From NCBI GenBank assembly GCA_903916135.1, contig CAIWVT010000506.1:1-7239 (forward strand): DNA of 7,239 nt. Direction: 5' to 3'. Under the pieces are notes generated by a model that worked only from the letters and a program-made list of their open reading frames with translations, searched no databases and was not told the origin of the DNA. The stretch's first letter is position 1. Every line of letters starts with the position of its first letter. Positions 1-7,076 of this stretch are shown here, piece by piece. The DNA comes from an uncultured bacterium (GTDB lineage Bacteria > Bacteroidota > Bacteroidia > Bacteroidales > CAIWKO01). A program made the position numbers and the translations under genes.

Positions 1-3000
1 AAATATTGCTACGATTCGCTGTATTCCATGACAAAAACAGGGGCACAACAATATCCTGATAGAAATAAATTCTCCTTACAAGGTTTTTATAAATCGGCAT
101 CCGGTGCTGAAATTTCCTTGGGTGCTATGAATGTTCCTCAGGGTTCCGTAAAAGTAACAGCAGGCGGCATTCCTCTTACCGAAAATGTTGATTACACAGT
201 GGATTACACCCTTGGGCGGGTAAAGATTATTAATGAAGGGATTTTAAATTCCGGAACACCTATTAATATATCATTGGAAAATAATAGCATGTTTAATATT
301 CAAACGAAAACACTGATGGGTTTGCGTGTGGATTATATGATAAATAAAAACTTCAACATCGGTGGAACGGTATTAAACCTGACGGAGAAACCCTTAACAC
401 AAAAAGTAAACTACGGCGACGAGCCAATTTCAAATACGATATGGGGCATGGACGGAGCTTATTCCACTGATGCACGTTGGTTGACAAAGTTGGTGGATAT
501 GATTCCGCTCATTCAAACCAAAGCTCCTTCTTCTATTACCATTAATGGTGAATTTGCAAATCTTTTGCCCGGTCACTCTAAAGCTATTGGAAAATCAGGA
601 ACAACCTATATTGATGATTTTGAAAGCAGCAAATCAACCATTGACTTGAAGAATGTTGGTAGTTGGTTTGTGGCCAGCACACCCCAAGGACAAACCGATT
701 TGTTTCCCGAATCTGTTATTAACAGTGGGCTTGCATTCAATTACAATAGAGCGAAACTTGCATGGTATGTGATAGACCCTTCGGTATTTTTTAGAAATAA
801 CAATCAATTACCTCCCAATATTTCAAAGGATGATATATCGAACCATTATGTTCGTGAAGTGTTTGAGCAGGAAGTTTTTCCAAACAGAGAACCTATTGAT
901 GGAACTGTTTCGAACATTGCTGTATTGAATATGGCATATTATCCAAAAGAAAGAGGTCAATATAACTATGATGTGGATGGTTCCGAAGGCTATTCGGCAG
1001 GTTTAAATTCGGATGGAACTCTTGCTGCTCCTGATTCGCGTTGGGCTGGTATGATGCGGAGAATTGAATCCACCGATTTTGAAGAAACTAACATCGAATA
1101 TATTGAATTCTGGATGATGGACCCCTTTGTGTATAACACTTCCGGTCCCGGCGGACAAATGTATATTAACTTAGGAGATGTTTCGGAAGACGTTTTGAGA
1201 GATTCTCGTAAAAGTATCGAAAATGGTTTGCCTCCCGATGGTGATACCACAGGAGTGGTTGACCCTACCTTGTGGGGATTGGTTCCTATCTCACAACCTT
1301 TGACTAACTCTTTTGATAATAACGAGTCTTCTCGCCCAAACCAAGATGTTGGGCTTGACGGATTAAGTGATGTTAATGAACGTAATTATTTTAGTAATTA
1401 TATTAACCGTGTTGTCAATGCTTTTCCGGGTTCGCAGGCTGCTACCAATGCTAATGCCGACCCTTCAGGAGATAATTTCTATTATTTCCGTAATCCTGAT
1501 TTTGATTCACAAAGTAAAACCATTCTACAACGATATAAAAACTACAATAACACAGAAGGAAACTCACCTACCGATAAACAAACGCAAGACAATTATGGAG
1601 TAAATTATTCGATGCAATCTACTACTATTCCTGACGGAGAAGATATTAATCGCGATAATACTTTGAGTGAAAGTGAACGATATTTCCAATATAAAATTGA
1701 TTTAACGCCAAGCAAAATGGTAGTTGGACAAAACTATATCACCGATGTGTTGGATGCAACCACAGGCTCTCTTCCAAACGGGACATCCGGCACGGTACGT
1801 TGGTATCAATTTAAGGTTCCGGTTCAGTCGCCTGATAAAATTGTTGGTGGTATTCAGGATTTCAAATCTATCCGTTTTATCAGAGTGTTCTTTAAAGGGG
1901 TTTCCGATTCTCTTATTTGCAGATTTGCAACTTTTGATTTAGTTCGTGGAGATTGGCGTCGCTATAATTACTCATTATTGGGACCTGGCGAATACATTCC
2001 GAATGATGATCAAACTACCACTACTTTCGATGTATCGGCTGTTAACCTTGAAGAAAATGGTCAACGCTCGCCAGTTAATTATGTGATTCCTCCAGGAATT
2101 TTACGTGAAACAAATTATGGAAGTACTACACTACAGCAATTAAACGAACAAGCTCTTTCGATGAAAGTGTGCAATTTGATGGATGGAGATGCGCGTGCTG
2201 TTTACAAAACATGTGATTTTGATATGCGCCGCTTTAAGACCTTAAAGATGTATGTCCATGGTGAAGCTTCCACAAGCGAAAATTCAATAAAAGATGGAGA
2301 TTTGAAAGTATTTATCCGTTTGGGTTCCGACTTCAAGAGCAATTATTATGAATACGAAATACCTTTGGAACTTACGCAATGGTACACAAGCAATCCAGAT
2401 GATATTTGGCCCGCAAATAACCAAATGGAGATAACCTTAGATGAATTGGTTGAGGCGAAGAAAAAACGAAACGTTCTATTGAGAGAAGCGGGATCAGGGG
2501 TTTCTTTGTCATTGCCTTTTGTTAGTAATGACAGTAAAGGAAATGCAGTCACGATTATTGGGAATCCAAGTATCAGCGATGTTAAAGTAATAATGATAGG
2601 TGTTAGAAATCCCAAACAAAATGGAGGAAGTTCTACCGATGATGGTAAAGAGAAATGCGCAGAGATTTGGGTGAATGAGTTACGCTTAACAGATTTTAAT
2701 CAAAGCGGAGGTTGGGCTGCCACCGGTCGCATTGCTGCTAACCTTGCAGATTTTGGTAATGTAAGTTTGGCTGCTGCTATAAGCACTCCCGGGTTTGGAA
2801 GCATTGATAAAAAAGTAAATCAGTTGCAAAAAGAAACTATCACCTCTTATGATATTGCTACAAATTTGGAACTTGGTAAATTTTTCCCAGAGAAATGGGG
2901 AATTAAAATACCAATGCACTTTGATTATTCTGAACTTAGAAGTACACCCGAATATAATCCGATTAATCCCGATGTTTTATATCGCGAAGACCTTAAAACT

Positions 3001-5397
3001 TTCGGTAGTCAACACGAACGAGATTCTATTAAAAAAATCACTCAAGATGTTACCACGCGCAAGAGTTTAAATTTCATGAATGTTAGAAAGACCAAGATGG
3101 GTGCCTCCACCAAAAGCCATATTTATGATTTGGAGAACTTCGACTTTACTTACGCGTACACTGAATTATTCCATCGAAATGTTGACATTGAATACGACCG
3201 AAGAACTACTCATATCGGTGGATTAGGCTATAACTTTAGTTCAGCACCTAAAGCTGTTCGACCATTTGATAAATGGAAACTCATATCAAAATCAAAATGG
3301 TTGCGAATCGTGAAAGATTTCAACTTCTTTTACATGCCTAAAATGCTATCATTCCGTACCGATTTGAATAAAGAATTTCAGGAGCACATGATGCGGAACA
3401 AAACAAATGCCATCATCATTCTTGAACCTTCTTATATTAAACGTTTTGGCTGGACACGCGATTATGGCTTGAAATGGGACATTACTCAAAACCTCAAACT
3501 CGATTATCAGGCTCATGCTATTGCTTTGATTGACGAACCCCCAGGAAAAATTGATAAGAGTCTCCCGGATTATAAAGCCAAAAAAGATTCTATTTGGAAG
3601 AATGTATTGAATTTTGGGCGTATGACAAGCTATACACAAACTGTGGATATTAACTATACCGTTCCCATAAATAAAATTCCAGCATTCAACTGGTTGAACC
3701 TGACGGCACGCTATGGCGGAACCTATAACTGGCAAGCATTGCCTTTAGCCGCTAACGATTTGGGAACTATCATCGAAAATCCGTTAGGCAATAATATCGA
3801 AAATTCAAATTCCGAGCAATTCAATCTTACTGGAAATCTCGTTAATCTGTATAATAAAATCGGATATTTGAAGAAAATCAACGATAAGCGTAAAGGTGTA
3901 CAAGACTCTAAAAAACCCAAGACCAATATGCCTTCGGCAAAAGAAGATTCTTTGAAACCCAAAGTGAATATATTTAAAGAAATTATTGATAACACATTGA
4001 GTTTATTAATGAGTGTGCGTACTGTGAACATATCGTATCAAGAAAGTAATGGACGCGCATTCCCAGGATTTATGCACAAACCCGTTGCCTTAGGAATGGA
4101 TTGGAATGATAATGCTCCTACTTTCGGATTTGTATTCGGAAGTCCTGGCGATATGTTTGGCACCACTGGCGACATTCTTGGTAGAGCCTTTGATAAAGGA
4201 TGGATTTCGCGAGATACCACATTGAATACTCCTTTTGCCATAAAACAAACCAAAGTGTTGAATGCACAAATATCTTTGGAACCATTGAATGGGATGAGGA
4301 TAGATATTACAGCAAACACCAATTACGCGAAGCAGAATCAGGCGTATTATCGTTATGTAGGCGATAACCAACATAGCGATCCCTTTGCTATGGTAGAAAC
4401 AGGGAATTTTAGTACGACTGTAATTGGGTGGGCTACGGCTTTCAAAGGTGATAACAAAGACAATTCGTCGGCTATCTTCAACAAATTTAAAGAATATCGT
4501 TCGATAATTTCAAAACGCCTTGCTGAACAGAATAAAGAATTTTCAACTGGTCAAGAAATTGATTCTTTGCCCGGATTTTATGATGGATATGGTCCCACTT
4601 CCCAAGATGTCTTAATTCCTGCTTTTTTGGCTGCATATCTTGGTAAGAGTGCAGATAAGATATCCCTTACTCCTTTCTCTGAAAAGATATTGCACGCCAT
4701 CCCAATGCCAAACTGGAGAATCACTTATAGCGGTCTGACAAAGATTGGTTTCATCAAACGTTATTTTAAATCAGTAACCGTGAGCCATACCTATCGTGCC
4801 ACATATAATGTTAGCTCCTTTACTACGAACGTACGCTATAAAGAAACCGACGATGGTTTTGCTTATATCCGCGATCAAATTGGCAATTTTTTATCCGGCA
4901 AGGAAATCGGTCAAGTTTCTATCACCGAACAATTCAGTCCGCTCATCGGATTTGATATGACGATGTCGAATAGTTTATTATTCAAGTTTGAATGGAAAAA
5001 ATCGAGAAACTTAGGCTTGAGTTTTGCCAACAATCAGCTTACGGAAGTGATGACCAACGAATATGTGATTGGTGCGGGTTATCGTATCAAAGATGTATCC
5101 TTTTCTATAAAAATTGGCGGTAAATTGAAACCCATAAAAAGCGATTTGAATTTGAAAGCTGATTTTTCGATACGTCAAAACAAAACTACCTTGCGAAAAT
5201 TAGTTGAAAACATGGATCAGGTTTCTGCCGGTGGGCAAATAATATCTATCAACGTGTCTGCCGACTACCAGATTAGTGAGAAATTCAATGTTCGCGCCTT
5301 CTATGACCATATTATCAACAAACCTTATGTGTCGTCGCAATATCCCAATTCGAACATAAACGCAGGTATAAGTTTGCGATTTACGCTCGCACAATAA
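1..5397 (+). CDS. sprA: SprA/Sov family T9SS outer-membrane translocon, 5'-truncated
   Basis: This is the C-terminal 1798 residues of SprA (Sov), the very large beta-barrel through which type IX secretion cargo crosses the outer membrane. The first ATG (base 28) is internal: the frame is open to base 1 and reads in-family sequence (YCYDSLYS) before it. Family members are about 2400 residues, so roughly 600 N-terminal residues, including the signal peptide, lie upstream. Numbering from base 1, family-typical segments are NVDYTVDYTLGRVKI (62-76), EPISNTIWG (from 141), YIDDFESS (203-210), a WVNELRLTDF block (890-899) followed by GGWAATGR (903-910), STPGFGS (928-934) and the terminal NAGISLRFTLAQ. 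Two EF-hand-like loops occur at 449-460 and 548-559. A Lys-rich hydrophilic stretch (about 1291-1323) is probably a loop. Only five Cys are present (3, 640, 724, 738, 886). The frame is unbroken and ends in TAA. Family assignment is by recognition of these motifs; the barrel role is family knowledge. Confidence 0.96.
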   Translation, partial: KYCYDSLYSMTKTGAQQYPDRNKFSLQGFYKSASGAEISLGAMNVPQGSVKVTAGGIPLTENVDYTVDYTLGRVKIINEGILNSGTPINISLENNSMFNIQTKTLMGLRVDYMINKNFNIGGTVLNLTEKPLTQKVNYGDEPISNTIWGMDGAYSTDARWLTKLVDMIPLIQTKAPSSITINGEFANLLPGHSKAIGKSGTTYIDDFESSKSTIDLKNVGSWFVASTPQGQTDLFPESVINSGLAFNYNRAKLAWYVIDPSVFFRNNNQLPPNISKDDISNHYVREVFEQEVFPNREPIDGTVSNIAVLNMAYYPKERGQYNYDVDGSEGYSAGLNSDGTLAAPDSRWAGMMRRIESTDFEETNIEYIEFWMMDPFVYNTSGPGGQMYINLGDVSEDVLRDSRKSIENGLPPDGDTTGVVDPTLWGLVPISQPLTNSFDNNESSRPNQDVGLDGLSDVNERNYFSNYINRVVNAFPGSQAATNANADPSGDNFYYFRNPDFDSQSKTILQRYKNYNNTEGNSPTDKQTQDNYGVNYSMQSTTIPDGEDINRDNTLSESERYFQYKIDLTPSKMVVGQNYITDVLDATTGSLPNGTSGTVRWYQFKVPVQSPDKIVGGIQDFKSIRFIRVFFKGVSDSLICRFATFDLVRGDWRRYNYSLLGPGEYIPNDDQTTTTFDVSAVNLEENGQRSPVNYVIPPGILRETNYGSTTLQQLNEQALSMKVCNLMDGDARAVYKTCDFDMRRFKTLKMYVHGEASTSENSIKDGDLKVFIRLGSDFKSNYYEYEIPLELTQWYTSNPDDIWPANNQMEITLDELVEAKKKRNVLLREAGSGVSLSLPFVSNDSKGNAVTIIGNPSISDVKVIMIGVRNPKQNGGSSTDDGKEKCAEIWVNELRLTDFNQSGGWAATGRIAANLADFGNVSLAAAISTPGFGSIDKKVNQLQKETITSYDIATNLELGKFFPEKWGIKIPMHFDYSELRSTPEYNPINPDVLYREDLKTFGSQHERDSIKKITQDVTTRKSLNFMNVRKTKMGASTKSHIYDLENFDFTYAYTELFHRNVDIEYDRRTTHIGGLGYNFSSAPKAVRPFDKWKLISKSKWLRIVKDFNFFYMPKMLSFRTDLNKEFQEHMMRNKTNAIIILEPSYIKRFGWTRDYGLKWDITQNLKLDYQAHAIALIDEPPGKIDKSLPDYKAKKDSIWKNVLNFGRMTSYTQTVDINYTVPINKIPAFNWLNLTARYGGTYNWQALPLAANDLGTIIENPLGNNIENSNSEQFNLTGNLVNLYNKIGYLKKINDKRKGVQDSKKPKTNMPSAKEDSLKPKVNIFKEIIDNTLSLLMSVRTVNISYQESNGRAFPGFMHKPVALGMDWNDNAPTFGFVFGSPGDMFGTTGDILGRAFDKGWISRDTTLNTPFAIKQTKVLNAQISLEPLNGMRIDITANTNYAKQNQAYYRYVGDNQHSDPFAMVETGNFSTTVIGWATAFKGDNKDNSSAIFNKFKEYRSIISKRLAEQNKEFSTGQEIDSLPGFYDGYGPTSQDVLIPAFLAAYLGKSADKISLTPFSEKILHAIPMPNWRITYSGLTKIGFIKRYFKSVTVSHTYRATYNVSSFTTNVRYKETDDGFAYIRDQIGNFLSGKEIGQVSITEQFSPLIGFDMTMSNSLLFKFEWKKSRNLGLSFANNQLTEVMTNEYVIGAGYRIKDVSFSIKIGGKLKPIKSDLNLKADFSIRQNKTTLRKLVENMDQVSAGGQIISINVSADYQISEKFNVRAFYDHIINKPYVSSQYPNSNINAGISLRFTLAQ

Positions 5398-5406
5398 AAA
5401 AAAACG

Positions 5407-5435
5407 TTGTATGTTTCTAAAAATTTGTATTTTTG
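5407..5435 (+). promoter_or_regulatory. Bacteroidota-type promoter for gcvH
   Basis: The -33 element TTG lies at 5407-5409 and the -7 element TATTTTTG at 5428-5435, an exact match to TAnnTTTG, with an 18-base spacer inside the 17-23 range described for Flavobacterium. A run of nine A's (5396-5404) sits just upstream. Transcription would start near 5442, about 20 bases before the gcvH ATG, leaving a short A/T-only leader without a Shine-Dalgarno sequence, which is normal in this phylum. It suggests gcvH does not depend on read-through from sprA, although no terminator hairpin is visible between the two genes. Confidence 0.7.
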
Positions 5436-5461
5436 ACAAAATTTATAAAACAATATAAAAT

Positions 5462-5842
5462 ATGAAAATAGCAGAAAATTTATTTTACACAGAATCCCAT
5501 GAATGGGTTAGAGTGGAAGGCAATGAAGCATTTGTAGGTGTATCCGATTTTGCTCAGCACGAATTAGGCGACATCGTTTTTGTTGAGGTGGATACCGTTG
5601 GCGAAACCTTGAGCCAAGGTGAAGTTTTTGGCACTATCGAAGCTGTGAAAACCGTTTCGGACATTTATTTACCTATAGGTGGCGAAATATTAGCTTTCAA
5701 CGATTTGATTGAATCGAATCCTGAAACCATCAATAAAGACCCTTATGGCGATGGTTGGATTATTAAAATTAAAATGAGCAATCCCGCTGAGTTAGATGGC
5801 TTGATGTCTGCAGATGCTTATCAAGCAAATGTAGGTGCTTAA
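5462..5842 (+). CDS. gcvH: Glycine cleavage system H protein (lipoyl carrier)
   Basis: GcvH is the cytoplasmic shuttle protein of the glycine cleavage system. Its lipoyl-lysine arm takes the aminomethyl group from the P protein and passes it to the T protein, then is reoxidised by the L protein. The 126 residues match the family's usual length (about 125-130). Visible landmarks are the N-terminal YTESHEW (9-15), GDIVFVEV (36-43), the lipoylation motif EAVKTVSDIY with the modified lysine at K63, and the C-terminal NKDPYGDGWI (91-100). The ATG gives a full-length family N-terminus and follows an A/T-rich leader. The gene has its own promoter upstream and an intrinsic terminator downstream. No other glycine cleavage or lipoate genes are in the window. 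The neighbouring sprA is a recurrent partner in Bacteroidota, as I recall, but a functional tie is not evident. In bacteria H protein can also serve as a lipoyl relay to other enzymes, which is a possible extra role. Confidence 0.97.
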   Translation: MKIAENLFYTESHEWVRVEGNEAFVGVSDFAQHELGDIVFVEVDTVGETLSQGEVFGTIEAVKTVSDIYLPIGGEILAFNDLIESNPETINKDPYGDGWIIKIKMSNPAELDGLMSADAYQANVGA

Positions 5843-5862
5843 TTTTAGTATGAAAATAGATT

Positions 5863-5895
5863 AAAAGCTCCGGCATCAAGTCGGAGTTTTTTTTT
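5863..5895 (+). terminator. Rho-independent terminator after gcvH
   Basis: A 7-bp stem pairs CTCCGGC (5868-5874) with GTCGGAG (5880-5886), including one G-U pair, around the 5-base loop ATCAA. It is followed at once by nine T's (5887-5895). The A-run before the stem (5863-5866) could pair with the T tract and lengthen it, and might give some activity on the opposite strand. It begins about 20 bases after the gcvH stop and separates gcvH from the tonB-like gene. Confidence 0.88.
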
Positions 5896-5974
5896 CACCC
5901 GATTTCGTATCATAAATTTATCTGCAAAACGTTATTGGTATAGATTTTGCCCTGCATTTGCATAATGATTTCAC

Positions 5975-6742
5975 ATGAATAGAACAGACCAATATAATGA
6001 TGTAATATTTTCGAACCGTAATAAAGATTACGGTGCTTATGTTATGCGCCGCAATTATCGAAAATATCTGTTTTATGCTATTATTATATCGGTTTTGGTG
6101 TTCGTATTTTTGTCGGTTTTGCCTTTTTTGATGATACATACCGAAGAAAAAGATTCGATGAATAATCAATATTTATCAGACGTATATATTTCCGCCCCTA
6201 CAGATCCAATTGAAAAAGACCCCGAAGTTTTACCCGAATTGCAACGTCTGATTGCAAAGGCAAAGTTCGTGGTGCCGCAAATTGTAACCAATGTGGATGA
6301 AGAAACCGCTCAAAAAATAGATGACCAAGCTGCCAATGCGGACTCGTCGAACAGCGGAACCAGTGCGAACGGCTCCAGCAATGGTGTATTGGACGGGCAA
6401 GGCGGTTCGGATGACGCCATTTATACCTATGTGCAAGAAATGCCGCAGTTTCCCGGGGGCGAGGAAGCTTTCAATACCTTCTTGCGCCGAAATATTCGCT
6501 ATCCGCAATTGGCACGACAAAATAGCATACAAGGGCGCGTGTATGTTTATTTTGTGATAGAAAAAAATGGAACTTTATCGGACATCAAAGTGGTGCAAGG
6601 CATTGGCGCAGGCTGCGATGAAGAGGCTTTGCGCGTGATGCGCATGATGCCCATTTGGAAACCCGGAAAAAAACAAGGACACGAAGTTCGCATACAAGCG
6701 CAAAAAACTATTACCTTTGTACTTTCAAATAATACACTTTAA
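5975..6742 (+). CDS. TonB-family energy transducer
   Basis: This 255-residue protein has the layout of a Bacteroidota TonB, which couples the inner-membrane proton motive force (through ExbB/ExbD) to outer-membrane TonB-dependent receptors. The cytoplasmic N-terminus has the phylum-typical signature YNDVIFSNRNKDYGAYVMRR (7-26). One membrane helix follows (about 31-54), then a periplasmic linker (55-150) and the TonB C-terminal domain (about 152-250): PQFPGGEEAF (157-166), RYPQLA (175-180), GRVYVYFVIEKNGT (187-200) and EEALRVMRMMPIWKPGKKQG (216-235). The linker lacks the long Pro-Lys/Pro-Glu repeats of classical TonB; residues 123-147 are Ser/Asn/Gly/Asp-rich instead. The ATG at 5975 gives the complete signature. 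I see only weak promoter candidates in 5896-5974, for example TGCATTTG (5953-5960) with a poorly spaced TTG. No ExbB, ExbD or receptor gene is in the window, so its partner is unknown. It may be a paralogue dedicated to particular receptors rather than the main TonB. Confidence 0.92.
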   Translation: MNRTDQYNDVIFSNRNKDYGAYVMRRNYRKYLFYAIIISVLVFVFLSVLPFLMIHTEEKDSMNNQYLSDVYISAPTDPIEKDPEVLPELQRLIAKAKFVVPQIVTNVDEETAQKIDDQAANADSSNSGTSANGSSNGVLDGQGGSDDAIYTYVQEMPQFPGGEEAFNTFLRRNIRYPQLARQNSIQGRVYVYFVIEKNGTLSDIKVVQGIGAGCDEEALRVMRMMPIWKPGKKQGHEVRIQAQKTITFVLSNNTL

Positions 6743-6743
6743 T

Positions 6744-7013
6744 ATGGCAACACATTCAAATCATGACGAACATTTAGACCCTGAAACGAAAGCGTATAAC
6801 GATTTCATGAGCACGGGCAACGATTACGTGAAAATAGAGTTGTATCTCTATGCAATAAAAAGATTTCAGCAAGCTTTGCTCCTGAAGCCTAATGATAGCT
6901 ATGCCACCGAGCGTCTATCGTATTGCAAATCGAAATTCAATAAAGATAACAAAACCATTGCTATAGTGGCTGCGGCGGCTATCATCATCGTGGCTTTGTT
7001 TATCTTTATTTAA
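6744..7013 (+). CDS. Small tail-anchored protein with one TPR-like helical pair
   Basis: I do not recognise a named family for this 89-residue protein. After a polar N-terminus rich in His and Asp (1-20), residues about 24-61 look like one tetratricopeptide-type helix pair: YLYAIKRFQQALLLKPND has the A-x3-F-x2-A-x4-P spacing (A37, F41, A44, P49), followed by a second helix ending near K62. A basic stretch (KSKFNKDNK, 62-70) leads into a strongly hydrophobic terminal helix (71-89, TIAIVAAAA onward) that ends the protein. This predicts a tail anchor with the TPR part in the cytoplasm. The ATG at 6744 lies one base after the tonB stop (TAA 6740-6742), so translation is probably coupled to tonB. 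An in-frame ATG at 6717 would add nine residues inside tonB and is less likely. A role as a partner of the TonB complex is inference from position only. A single TPR pair is short for a free-standing fold, so it may oligomerise or pair with another protein. Confidence 0.8.
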   Translation: MATHSNHDEHLDPETKAYNDFMSTGNDYVKIELYLYAIKRFQQALLLKPNDSYATERLSYCKSKFNKDNKTIAIVAAAAIIIVALFIFI

Positions 7014-7021
7014 AAGAAGAA

Positions 7022-7076
7022 GTGCCTAAAGTGCGCTAAAGTGCTCTAAAGTGTCTAAAGTACTTAAGTGCTTTGG
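7022..7076. repeat. Degenerate tandem repeat, unit about GTGCYYTAAA
   Basis: Six head-to-tail units of 8-10 bases are visible: GTGCCTAAA (7022-7030), GTGCGCTAAA (7031-7040), GTGCTCTAAA (7041-7050), GTGTCTAAA (7051-7059), GTACTTAA (7060-7067) and GTGCTTTGG (7068-7076). Units vary in length and so do not keep a reading frame, which argues against coding. The last two units form a near-perfect 18-base palindrome (7057-7074, centred on CTTAAG). It begins nine bases after the stop of the small TPR gene. Its function is unknown; there is no T tract to make it a standard terminator. Confidence 0.8.

Noticed and set aside
28..30. ATG at 28 as the start of sprA
   Set aside because: The frame is open to base 1 with family-like residues before it, and the protein would be about 600 residues short; the true start is outside the window.
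3349..4374. Minus-strand open frames of 94-128 codons inside sprA
   Set aside because: They lie antisense to well-conserved SprA sequence, overlap each other and show no recognisable domain; they are shadows of the sense codon pattern.
5935..5960. Promoter for the tonB-like gene (TTG at 5935-5937, TGCATTTG at 5953-5960)
   Set aside because: The -7 element has one mismatch and the spacer is 15 bases, shorter than the usual 17-23; too weak to annotate, although a promoter after the gcvH terminator is expected.
6717..6743. Upstream ATG at 6717 for the small TPR gene
   Set aside because: It would add nine residues overlapping the tonB 3' end; the ATG at 6744, one base past the tonB stop, fits coupled translation better.
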